In this document: piece after piece, positions 21,889 to 32,358 of the stretch
How positions within the stretch are numbered: position 1 is the first letter of the stretch
Layout: the number at the start of each line of letters is the position of its first letter
Source of the DNA: Sepiola atlantica
Taxonomy: Eukaryota; Mollusca; Cephalopoda; Sepiida; Sepiolidae
Reading direction: 5' to 3'
Assembly: GCA_963556195.1 (NCBI GenBank)
Contig: OY744517.1
Span: forward strand, 83,605,714-83,669,713
DNA: 64,000 nt
Program-made: the position numbers and the translations under genes
Notes under the pieces: model-generated
The model's database searches: none
What the model saw: the letters and a program-made list of their open reading frames with translations, nothing else
What the model was told of the DNA's origin: nothing

Positions 21889-22245
21889 ATGAGAATAAGA
21901 GGAATAGAAAGATTATTTTGTACACCATGTCATATAATCAAACTAGGTAAGAAATTTCTAAATCTCATGAAAAAACATTTTCCTCTAATTAGCCTTCTAC
22001 ATAAAATCTTTCATAAAAATAAATTAAAATTTAGCTACAGCTGTACTGAAAACTTAGAAATGGTTATCAAGGCTCATATTTATAAAATACTTAATGAAAA
22101 CAACAAAGAAAAAAAAAAGGCAAGGTTAAGTTCTAGTAATAAAGATGTGATGTCCATATCTAAAAATTATTGGAACAGTGCTTTCACTAGAACACAAGAC
22201 AAAAAAGGTTTTAGTTTTAGAGTTGCAGCATTGTTAACTCCATGA
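21889..22245 (+). pseudogene. Penelope-like element reverse transcriptase, C-terminal fragment
   Basis: Residues about 18-60 (KLGKKFLNLMKKHFP, then LHKIFHKN, then FSYSCTENL and IKAHIYKILN) resemble the linker between RT thumb and GIY-YIG endonuclease in Penelope-like elements, where a GK.F..L...HFP block is followed by YSCM.N and a KSHN.KIL block. The expected Cys-rich CNCR segment and the GIY-YIG domain are absent, and the last 45 residues are unrelated. A truncated copy. Recognition is by pattern, not by search. Confidence 0.6.
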
Positions 22246-22299
22246 TGCCCTCAAGCAGAAAACATGACTGAAAAAATTCAATTGAGGATTAAACTCTGG

Positions 22300-22830
22300 A
22301 ATTTTTTTATTTTAGAACGAGTTTTTTTTTTCTTTTTTAGAGAGTCATAAGTCAGTTGTGACAACGTAGGAATAGGCCAAAGTCTTGCCTGGATCTTACT
22401 TGTCCATATTGTATGAAGTAGTCCAGAAGTTGTGACGAACTACTTATCTGATCTGGCTGAAATTTTGTATCATGGCTATTGTAACCAAAGAGCATCAGAT
22501 TTAGACATCAAATTTAGAAAATTCAGAAGTTGAAATTCTGTCAAAAGTTCGACCGTGACTGAACTTTTCAAGGTCATATAAGATGCACGACTTTTTTTGG
22601 TAACAACATGGATCAAGTAGCAAGTCGATGAGCAGAACCGAAGTTATTGCTGTGGCCTTGACCGTTGACCTAGATATCCGAAAATTAAATAAGTTCTAAG
22701 TTAGATCATGACTGATATTTTGACCAAGATTGTTGAAGCGATGTGGATGCTAGGTTGTACACGAACAAATAAACAAAATCGACCGAAAACATAACCTCTA
22801 TGGCAGGGGTAATTACTAACATTCTAAGTT
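22300..22830 (-). repeat. Dispersed repeat, minus-strand copy
   Basis: The reverse complement of about 22430-22700 aligns with 46515-46745: shared GGATATCT.GGTCAA, GCATCTTATATGACCTTGA-like, GAATTTCAACTTCTGA, AAATTTGATGT and ACAAAATTT.AGCC. Unclassified family. The edges are uncertain. Confidence 0.65.
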
Positions 22831-22839
22831 TTCCATAGC

Positions 22840-24132
22840 AGTAACCTGAAGAAATGTGCAGTTTTGCTTGTATGCAGTTAAATATATATCTTGGCTGCTT
22901 CTAAAATCTCATCTTATCTAATCACTAATGTTCTTTTTATTCTAAGGTATTATTCTTTTATAACACTCCAATTTTTTTTATATCTGTTTCTAATTCAGAC
23001 ACAAAGAAAGAAAAATATAATTTAAATGTTCCATCTTGAAACTTAAAATATATTTGCAATATTTATCTTTTCCAAATAAAACCTTCCAAACGTGTAACAA
23101 TCTTAAAGCTAAATGTTCTTCCTCTTACTAATAATGCTGTAGTGGAATACAGTAAAAATAAATTTAGCATTTCTAAATATAAGCATTCGTTCAACAAAAC
23201 CATCTGGATTTTCGTATCAGTTTGGTTTATGGCAAATATATTAGACAAAATGGTATAAATAAATGCATGATTTCAACGAAAAACGGTTCCAGAAGATAGA
23301 TGTGGCCGCGGAGTTGCTGATTTTTGTTTATTTATGGAGAAATGTATAAATCCCGTGTTATTGTGCAGATATATCTCTGTATAAACATGGCACTTAGATC
23401 TAATTGCTTTGTAGTTAGATGAGCTTAGTTTGACAGTAAATCAGCGGATAAGCCGAGTTTGACAATATGTTTTTGAAATCGGCCTATGGTTATATACAGT
23501 TTTGTTTTGTGTAAGTGGGGGGGGGGGGGCAGAAAATAAAAGAGAAGCTAATCTTTCACACACACATATTCATACAATGATATTATTGCGACTATTACCA
23601 AGACTGAAGGCTCATATTAGAAAGAGCTAAAAGAAGCCAGACATATCATCTACTTAAACCCGATGTCTTTTGGTCTCAACTTGCACCATTTCTAGCTTCT
23701 TTTTTCTTTCTTTTTGAATAAATAAATGTTAGTTTTTTTTTAAAACTACTTCAGATTGCTTTCTCTCAGAACAGTTTTTATCTGAAGTATTCAAAAAACT
23801 TTAAGAGCAATTGCATCGTCTCATCACGACTCGCTGAACAGTGGTTGATTTGAACACGGAAAAAAATTACTTGCTCTTCCCCCCACCCCCAAAAAAAAGA
23901 CAACAAAAAGCGTCAGACTCTTTCACCGAAAAAGACATTGAAAGTTTATAGCTGTTCATAAGATTTATGACAAATTAATTTCGTAATTTGCAGAATACAA
24001 TTGCTTAATCACAATTTTATGCTATTTCTATTAGGTTAGCAACTATGGACGAAGTTGAAATAACCATGAGAAACAAAATGTTGCTAGTTAATTTATTTTT
24101 TATACACTATATCCCCAGACACAGTGATTAAA

Positions 24133-24136
<4 letters not shown>
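22840..24136. other. Spacer
   Basis: No gene or clear repeat. There is a G-run at 23517-23529 and a C/A-rich stretch near 23880. Confidence 0.4.
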
Positions 24137-24197
<61 letters not shown>

Positions 24198-24246
24198 AAA
24201 GAAGGATGAAAAACAAAATATCTCTTGCTTTTTCCTTTTTCATCTT

Positions 24247-24289
<43 letters not shown>
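24137..24289. repeat. Two (TA)n tracts
   Basis: Tracts at about 24137-24193 and 24249-24289 flank a 55-bp segment (GAAGGATGAAAAACAAAATATCTC and onward). The same words border the (TA)n tracts near 61985 and 62720-62775. Confidence 0.95.
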
Positions 24290-24290
<1 letters not shown>

Positions 24291-24602
24291 TGGTACAGAA
24301 AAATAAGTACAACATTCGTACCGTCGGTTTCAAGTACGGAAGGACTTAGCCATCCGGCTCTCTTCAGCTTCTGTTGTCATCTGTTTCGGAAATGTGAAGT
24401 CACGTGTCACTCTCGTTTGGACACGTTATTTGCTTATGGCTAATTCCTTCCGTGCTTGAAACCGACGGTACGAATGTTGTACTAATTTTTCTGTACCAAA
24501 ATAAATAAATATTACGTTCTTAATTTTTAATTTTTAACTTTAATTTTTAATTAATCGAGCTCTCTACTGGGATTTTTCCTGCTATATTACAAAGAAGTTA
24601 TT

Positions 24603-24603
<1 letters not shown>
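24291..24603. repeat. Foldback unit, copy 1 (arm-centre-arm-tail)
   Basis: The left arm (24291-24345: GGTACAGAAAAA, then ACAACATTCGTACCGTCGG, then TTTCAAG) is complementary to 24445-24498. A 105-bp tail (24499-24603) follows, ending ACAAAGAAGTTA. The tail, one arm and the centre recur at 28788-29020 in the opposite arrangement. Confidence 0.85.
24328..24367 (-). ncRNA. Degenerate hammerhead-like motif
   Basis: Minus strand: CTGAAGA, a GAGCC-GGAT-GGCT hairpin, about 14 extra bases, then GAAACC. The insertion before GAAA departs from the hammerhead core, so this is only a relative in appearance. It points into the (TA)n tract at 24249-24289. Confidence 0.25.

Positions 24604-24673
<70 letters not shown>
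24604..24673. repeat. (TA)n microsatellite
   Basis: About 35 TA units adjoining the tail of the foldback unit. Confidence 0.96.
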
Positions 24674-24677
<4 letters not shown>

Positions 24678-25570
24678 AAATTGTATATCTGATTTTCATG
24701 TTTCCTACACCAAAAATAAATCACCATATCCTGAGGATTGTTTATAGTCCCCCCCCCCCCCCCAAAGAAAAAAACCCACTGCTTCCCGTCTTGGCATTGG
24801 TTAAATTTCACTCTAAACACCGGAGCCTGACATTAGAACCAATCAAGGGTAAGAGATATATTTCTCATTTAAACACTACACAAGAAGAAACATATTTTCT
24901 TTTCTCATTTACCAAATATTTGATTTAAGTTTACTTCACAGTTAAATTTAATAGTGAAAGCAAAAGTTTAAGCAAAAAAAAAAATAAACTGAAAAAATAA
25001 TATGCTTAATTTATTTTACTAATTGACAAAAGTTATTTATATTGATGGTTTTTAATTTCACTGCCACTAATGACCGGAGAACTTTCATAAGCTGATGTCA
25101 AAGTTGAGGAAAATTTGAGGAACCTGGCAGAGGCTGGTACTTCAGCTAGTTTTCACTAAAAGAATACCCGTCTCAGGAGAGGTAAAATAAGTCCCCAAAC
25201 AGAAGAATTTTGTACCACTTTTATGTCCTTTCACAAAGATTGAAATCAAGACATAATCATAATAAACCTTATGTCTAGGATCCTTATTTCAATTTTGATC
25301 AAAATCCATTAAATGATTTTAAATCCAGAAAATGTCTAAAATTTAAGGCTTAAGCTTAATGGGTCTTAAGAAGAAATTGAAATTCAGGAATTCTAATGAC
25401 TATAAATCAAAATTAATGCAAATCTGAAATATTTGAATTTTCAAATGATGGGGATTCTGCTCATATTATGCCCCCTAAAACCTTTTAAAATACTCTGCAG
25501 AGATCGAAATTTAGGGAATATTTATTAATTGATGCCTATTATCAAAATTTCCACAAAAATCAGAGTTCTC
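24674..25570. other. Spacer
   Basis: A C-run lies at 24750-24763. There is no other feature; the 76-codon frame at 24698-24928 spans the C-run and has no motif. Confidence 0.4.
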
Positions 25571-25579
25571 TGAATTTTG

Positions 25580-25745
25580 ATGAAGAGTTTCCTCCTTCTC
25601 TTTGCACCTTTTTCGTAAAACTAAATTAGACTAAATATAGCCCAAATTATCCACAATTATGCCTAGCAGCTGTGTTCAAAATTCATAATAATCGGTTAAT
25701 TAGTTTAGGAGTGAATCCTCATATAGTCATATTAAACTTCGTATA
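25580..25745 (+). repeat. Dispersed repeat, plus-strand copy
   Basis: The segment containing ACTAAATATAGCCC, CTGTGTTCAAAATTCAT and GGTTAATTAGTTTAGGAGTG is the reverse complement of 56620-56755. Unclassified family. Confidence 0.8.
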
Positions 25746-26201
25746 AATAGAGATTTCCTAGGATGCAATAATTACAGACTGAAAAAAAAAAAGAAAAAAG
25801 CTAAGGGAGACTACTGAAATAAATGAATATTTTTACGTTATAACTGATCAAATATTCTTTCTCAACATAGTCATTATAGATCATTGTTACAACCACTTAT
25901 CTAGTGTAGTGTGGACCAAAAGTCAAGATACCATCTCTTGAAAATTGACACTTTCTATTGGGCTAATCACACTTTGTGTAGATTAAAAGTAGGTAGTTCT
26001 GGAGTCCTTGCCATGATGCCCTGGAGACGAAAGTTCTTCTAAACAGTATATATTCGATCTTAATACTTGTTGGTCAATGTTTTGCTCAACACAGACCCTA
26101 TTTTCTAAGGTTCATAAAGAAGGTGGTCTCTTAAATCTTTGAAAATGACATTAAGTGAATTATTGCTGATTTCATAGACAGGACGATTCCCCGTTCTGTA
26201 A
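25746..26201. other. Spacer
   Basis: No supported feature. The A-run at 25781 could be an old poly(A) tail. Confidence 0.35.
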
Positions 26202-26748
26202 TCTATATAATACTAAAAGTCTATTGATCTTGTATGTTTGCAATCAGCTTTCAGCTTTCCGGTTTTCAACATCCGGTTGCGCATGCGTAAATAGCATCGT
26301 CTTCAATCTGTTATTCCAATTCCGTTATTCTCTATTATGATTAACGAACGCATGAAATTTTTCATTCTGGAAATTTTTATATCGCTTTTAATATAAACAA
26401 TTTCATTTAATTTCATCAAATAGTTTTTTTGTTTTCTTCACGGCTAAAAACATTCAACGGGAGGACTTCGTAAAGTCTGTCGCAGTTTCAAAAAAACTCC
26501 TCCCTTTTAAAAAACAAAAACAAACAAACAAAAAAACAACACTCATTATTAATATCAGCCATACTAGCGAAACCACCTCCCACTTTCCCTCTCATAGATT
26601 TCACCACTCCTACTCCCTCTGTTTTCGTTACGTATGCGAGAAAGCCTGCTGTACCCCCTTCCTTTCTCAAATCGCCCTGGCCACCGCTACATACATGAAT
26701 TCCATAGCTAATATAACAAACTGACCCAACGGGTCACGGGTGGTCTAG
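26202..26748 (+). mobile_element. Non-autonomous Helitron, 547 bp
   Basis: The 5' end TCTATATAATACTAAAAG (after A) matches the usual Helitron start. The 3' end has the hairpin GACCC-AAC-GGGTC, then ACGGGTGGT and CTAG (26745-26748) before T. Inserted between A and T, as Helitrons are. No coding capacity. Confidence 0.7.
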
Positions 26749-27168
26749 TAAGTTATATAAGCTTCCCAAAATGAAGAAAAAAAAGTTTTGATTTTTAAAA
26801 TTAAAAATTCTACAATTCTGTGCTGTGCTGAACTTTGCGAATACAAATTTCCAAGGTTTTAGCTGTTAATGAGTTGTGATGAATGAGAAGAAAATACCCT
26901 AAAACGAGTTTGTGTGTATTATGTGATAGGTGGGGGAGAAAGAAAAGAATAAATGTTATTAACATTTTTGTTACAATTGACGAATTATGCTAACTTTCTT
27001 GTCTCCACTACCGAGTAACCAACGAAGAAATTTTTAATTCTGAATAAAAAGGTGTGAGAAGTTTTAACTTGGAGAGTGCATGTGCCTTTTCTTTGTTCCA
27101 CATGAAAGGTTGGATAAAAAAACAACACATTCTTGATATATTTGTGATTAATAGTGATTTTGCTTGCC
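26749..27168. other. Spacer
   Basis: No supported feature. Confidence 0.4.
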
Positions 27169-28244
27169 TAACTAATAAAACAACAACTTTTAGGTCACAT
27201 TCGACTATATTCATCAACATAGTCTCCTTCTCGGGTGATACACTGATTCCAACGTTTCTCTAACAATTGGATGCCTTTTTTGTAGAACGATTTGTTTTTG
27301 GCTTCAAAATACACCTCAGTTTCAATATCACTTCTTTATTGGAGCCAAATCTCTTTCCTTGGGGTATTCTTTTGAAGTCTGTAAACAGGTGATAGTCTGT
27401 AGGGGCTAGATCCGGAGAATAGGGTGGGTGCAGCAGCAATTCGACGTACAATTCATATAGTTTGCCATCGTTGCGATTGACTTGTGAAAGAGCACCTTTT
27501 CTCTTTTATTTGTGATCGTTTTTTTGGGCGATTTCTTCCTTGAAACGTGCCAATAATTCTATATGATATTCGCTATTGATGGCTCTTTTCTTTTTAAAGT
27601 AATCGATGAACTAAATACCTAACACATCCCAAAATACGGAGACCAAAACCTTGCCTGCTGATGTTTGCTTGCTTTCATCGTTTTGGACGGCTTTCGCCTG
27701 CTGCTTTTCACTTAGCTGACTGTCAATTTAACTCAGTGAAGTGGTGGATCCACCTTTCATTCATTGTCACATATTGATGTGAAACTCTTTTTTGTTGCCT
27801 GGAAACAGTTGCAAACAACCCTCTGAATCATCGACATGTTGTTTTTGAGCGATTGTAAGCAAACGCGGCACCCACTTTGAACACAGCTTTCTCATTTACA
27901 AATGTTCATGCAAAATAGTGAATACATTGCCTTCTACACTTTTTTAACGTTTTCTTGAACAACTGCCGAATTTAGTCGACCTGAGGATTCAGCATCATTT
28001 GTGTCTGTATACCACCTTTTAACCATTGCTTCCGACTTATCTAACCATTGCTTTCCTTGAACAGTATTTTTTCCAATCAGAAAGTAATGCTTTACCAACA
28101 CACGAAATTTAGATTTTTTCATTGTTTTAAAAATTTGCAACAGTAGCTTCACTTAAACAACTGTAATTTGTAAACTAATAATCCAATTCGGCGCAAATTT
28201 TAACATATACCATTTGAAGGTTATATGAACTTTTTATTAGTGGC
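27169..28244 (-). mobile_element. Mariner-like transposon, broken
   Basis: The transposase reads on the minus strand. The N-terminal part (28152-27934) has FRVLVKHYFLIGKNT and VKRWYTDTNDAESSGRLN, matching the mariner DNA-binding region. The C-terminal part (27451-27260) has HPPYSPDLAPTDYHLF, which carries the third catalytic Asp. The two parts lie in different frames with several stops between. Possible terminal repeats, each with ACTAATAAAA, lie near 27169 and 28244; they are imperfect, so the limits are tentative. Confidence 0.75.
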
Positions 28245-28718
28245 ACGATCTATATGTAAGGCCACGTTATGTGTTATTTGTTGTTTATCTGAAAGAAAAT
28301 GTTGAATGTATATTTAAAAATTGTAATTAACAGACTTTCTTATCGCTATGATGCATTTAAGCTTTCACTAAGTTGAAGATTAACTTTTTTCTGTTAATTT
28401 ACGAAAATAAAAAAAAATTCATCACATCTTTCAACACCTTTCCTTTTTTCATCTACTCTTATATTCCTCTGACTTATTTTCTCTTACCATGGAGGGATCA
28501 TTTAATACCCCCCCCCCCCCGAAAAAAAAATCACAAACGAGAATCAGACAAGTTGGACATTGGAAAAAAATGCGCCACAGTTTCAATTTAGTTGGAACCA
28601 AACGAAGAAAATGTTTCTACTTTGATCCAACCAGAGACACCAGGAAAGGCGACAAATTTAATTGTAGATGAAAACGCGGTCGTACAGACACAAATGATGC
28701 TCAATGCCTCATTCTCAT

Positions 28719-28721
<3 letters not shown>
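28245..28721. other. Spacer
   Basis: A C-run lies at 28509-28520. No gene is supported. Confidence 0.4.

Positions 28722-28787
<66 letters not shown>
28722..28787. repeat. (TA)n microsatellite
   Basis: About 33 TA units. It borders the tail side of the foldback half at 28788. Confidence 0.96.
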
Positions 28788-28789
<2 letters not shown>

Positions 28790-29020
28790 CTTCTTTGTAA
28801 TATAGTAGGAAAAATCCCAGCAGAGTGCTCGATTAATTAAGAATTAAAGTTAAAAATTAAGAGTATAATATTTATTTATTTTGGTACAGAAAAATTAGTA
28901 CAACATTCGTACCGTCGGTTTCAAGCACGGAAAGACTTAGCCATCCAGCTCTCTTCAGATTCTGTTGTCATCTGTTTCGGAAATGTGAAGTCACGTGACA
29001 CTCTCGTTTGGACGCGTTAT
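28788..29020. repeat. Foldback unit, copy 2 (tail-arm-centre)
   Basis: 28788-28890 is the reverse complement of the tail at 24499-24603. 28890-28945 is the arm. 28946-29020 is the centre, in the same orientation as in copy 1. Together the two copies imply a larger element with tail-arm-centre-arm-tail symmetry. Confidence 0.85.
28919..28958 (-). ncRNA. Degenerate hammerhead-like motif
   Basis: Homologous to 24328-24367 with a few substitutions. It points toward the (TA)n tract at 28722-28787. Confidence 0.25.
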
Positions 29021-30029
29021 TTCCTCAGCGTGTTGTGTATGTTTGTTTGAATTTAAATTTAGTGTAAGGAAACGGTTGAGATTTAAAACCGGAGGAGATT
29101 TAGAGGGAATATAAGAATATAATTAAAAAAATGAATATAATAAAAAAATTGACATATATATATATGTACCATAGAGATGATATCAGTTTAGTTTCCTAAC
29201 ACTGAGGTCAAATGATTATTTCACCCTACCCTATGAAGAGCCACTATTCCACACTAACAATTTATGCATATATCTGTTCTTAAAAATATAGATTTTATAT
29301 GCCCGTATGAATGACTATGTGGGGAAAAGATGTCTGTCCGGAAAGAAATATAAGAAATTTTAAAAGAAAACAAAACGTAAATATTTTCTGAAAACATGCA
29401 TCAGAAATTGGCTTAAGCGGCTGGTAGAACAGATCAGCATATGAAGGTTTTGATTCAAAAGCTATAATGGTCGATGAAATAGGGGAAAAATTCACTTTAC
29501 TTTATTATAAAAGATATGCCAAGCTGTCTCTCACCACGCCAACACATAATACATTTCATTTTATGGTTTATATAAATGCAGTGTCGACAATGTCTTCTCA
29601 ATAATAATCGATAATGTTGTTCTTTAATCTAAAGTCTGTATTACAGATGTTTTACAGTCTTTAAGTATATGTTTTATGGTCTTTAAGTATATTAACGACT
29701 CTTCACAAATAACCAACCTTTCCTTTGCCTTTTTAAATGTCCTGTGAGGAAATTGCAGAATTCAAAGACTATTAAATATTCTTTTCTGTCTTTTTTGATA
29801 GTAAATTAATGATCTCTTAATTCACCCTTAAAATCGTAATAAACATCTGAAAATAGTCTTTTTTATAAAATATTATGTTCAACCACTAAATATTCTTTGA
29901 AGTATTTTATTCATTTATTTAGTACAATAATTTCATGACTATAAAATGACTAAATCATTATCGGTAATTTACTTCTGCGATTTCATTTATTAGAAAAAGT
30001 CTCAAAAGATTGCATCAATGCTTGCAGTA
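29021..30029. other. Spacer
   Basis: AT-rich. No gene or repeat was found. Confidence 0.45.
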
Positions 30030-30501
30030 CATTTATTAATATTACTACACTTATTAAAAGTTATCTTCATGAATGAAAACAGCAAAGAACAGAGCAAGAA
30101 GCAAATTGAAAGTATATGTAAACAGACTAGATTTCGACCAGAAATTGATGCTGTAGTTGTTATCATTATGGGCTTCCATAGTTTAGTTTATTAATATTAG
30201 TACACTTATTAAAAGTTATCTTCATGAATGCAAATAGCAAAAAACAGAGCACGAAGCAAATTGAAAGTATATGTAAACAGACCAGATTTCGACCAGAAAT
30301 TGATGCTGTAGTTGTTATCATTATGGGCTTCCATAGTTTAGTTTATTAATATTAGTACATTTATTAAAAGTTATCTTCATGAATGCAAATAGCAAAAAAC
30401 AGAGCACGAAGCAAATTGAAAGTATATGTAAACAGACCAGATTTCGACCAGAAATTGATGCTGCAGTTGTTGTCATTATGAGCTTCCATAGTTTAGTTTT
30501 A
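30030..30501. repeat. Tandem repeat, 3 units of about 157 bp
   Basis: Units begin near 30030, 30186 and 30342 with TTTATTAATATTA. They contain AAAAGTTATCTTCATGAATG, AGCAAATTGAAAGTATATG and GATTTCGACCAGAAATTGATG. Units 2 and 3 are almost identical and unit 1 differs at several positions. The array lies about 180 bp before the 42-bp minisatellite. Confidence 0.93.
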
Positions 30502-30676
30502 TTCCAAGCTGACTAACACTCATCTTTCCCCCTATTTCGTGCTTAAATCTCAAACTTATTGTTAAGATCACAGTTTTAACTATATTAAATTTGTTCTCTC
30601 TGTTTTGTAAGTAGTTTGCATGGACGGACAGAGGATCGGCAGCACTTGAATCTGGGGGCTCCTCCAAAACCTTACT

Positions 30677-32358
30677 GTAGAGTTTCTCACTACTACATGT
30701 CAAGTTTATAGTTTCCCAACATAGTTTCCCACTACTACATGTCAATTGTATAGTTTCCCAACATAGATTCCCACTACTACATGTCAATTGTATAGTTTCC
30801 GAACATAGTTTCCCACTACTACATGTCAATTGTATAGTTTCCCAACATAGTTTCCCACTACTACATGTCAATTGTATAGTTTCCCAACATAGTTTCTCAC
30901 TACTACATGTCAATTGTATAGTTTCCCAACATAGTTTCCCACTACTACATGTCAATTGTATAGTTTCCCAACATAGTTTCCCACTACTACATGTCAATTG
31001 TATAGTTTCCCAACATAGTTTCTCACTACTACATGTCAATTGTATAGTTTCCCAACATAGATTCCCACTACTACATGTCAATTGTATAGTTTCCCAACAT
31101 AGTTTCTCACTACTACATGTCAATTGTATAGTTTCCCAACATAGTTTCCCACTACTACATGTCAATTGTATAGTTTCCCAACATAGTTTCCCACTACTAC
31201 ATGTCAATTGTATTGTTTCCGAACATAGTTTCCCACTACTACATGTCAATTGTATAGTTTCCCAACATAGATTCCCACTACTACATGTCAATTGTATAGT
31301 TTCCGAACATAGTTTCCCACTACTACATGTCAATTGTATAGTTTCCCAACATAGTTTCCCACTACTACATGTCAATTGTATAGTTTCCCAACATAGTTTC
31401 TCACTACTACATGTCAATTGTATAGTTTCCCAACATAGTTTCCCACTACTACATGTCAATTGTATAGTTTCCCAACATAGTTTCCCACTACTACATGTCA
31501 ATTGTATAGTTTCCCAACATAGTTTCTCACTACTACATGTCAATTGTATAGTTTCCCAACATAGATTCCCACTACTACATGTCAATTGTATAGTTTCCCA
31601 ACATAGTTTCTCACTACTACATGTCAATTGTATAGTTTCCCAACATAGATTCCCACTACTACATGTCAATTGTATAGTTTCCGAACATAGTTTCCCACTA
31701 CTACATGTCAATTGTATAGTTTCCCAACATAGTTTCCCACTACTACATGTCAATTGTATAGTTTCCCAACATAGTTTCTCACTACTACATGTCAATTGTA
31801 TAGTTTCCCAACATAGTTTCCCACTACTACATGTCAATTGTATAGTTTCCCAACATAGTTTCCCACTACTACATGTCAATTGTATTGTTTCCGAACATAG
31901 TTTCCCACTACTACATGTCAATTGTATAGTTTCCCAACATAGTTTCCCACTACTACATGTCAATTGTATAGTTTCCCAACATAGTTTCCCACTAGTACAT
32001 GTCAATTGTATAGTTTCCCAACATAGTTTCTCACTACTACATGTCAATTGTATAGTTTCCCAACATAGATTCCCACTACTACATGTCAATTGTATAGTTT
32101 CCGAACATAGTTTCCCACTACTACATGTCAATTTTATAGTTTCCCAACATAGCTTCCCACTACTACATGTCAATTGTATTGTTTCCGAACATAGTTTTCC
32201 ACTAGTACATGTCAATTGTATAGTTTCCCAACATAGTTTCCAACTACTACATGTCAATTGTATAGTTTCCAACATAGTTTCCCACTAGTACATGTCAATT
32301 GTATAGTTTCCCAACATAGTTTCCCACTACTACATGTCAATTGTATAGTTTCCTAACA
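30677..32358. repeat. 42-bp minisatellite with higher-order structure, about 40 units
   Basis: The unit reads TAGTTTCCCAACATAG, then TTTCCCACTACTACATG, then TCAATTGTA. Because 42 is a multiple of three and the minus strand has no stop in the unit, it gives a 599-codon frame (32275-30476) with a 14-residue repeat. That frame runs out into unrelated DNA, and a 1-bp deletion near 32269 breaks it while the repeat continues, so coding is unlikely. Variant sites (TTCCC/TTCTC, AGTTT/AGATT, CCCAAC/CCGAAC) recur in blocks. Confidence 0.95.

Noticed and set aside
30476..32275. 599-codon minus-strand frame with a 14-residue repeat, resembling a secreted repeat protein
   Set aside because: It is a 42-bp minisatellite with no stop in that frame. 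A 1-bp deletion breaks it while the repeat continues, it begins inside the array, and there is no signal peptide.
30677..32358. CRISPR-like array
   Set aside because: The 42-bp units are adjacent with no unique spacers, and the context is eukaryotic.
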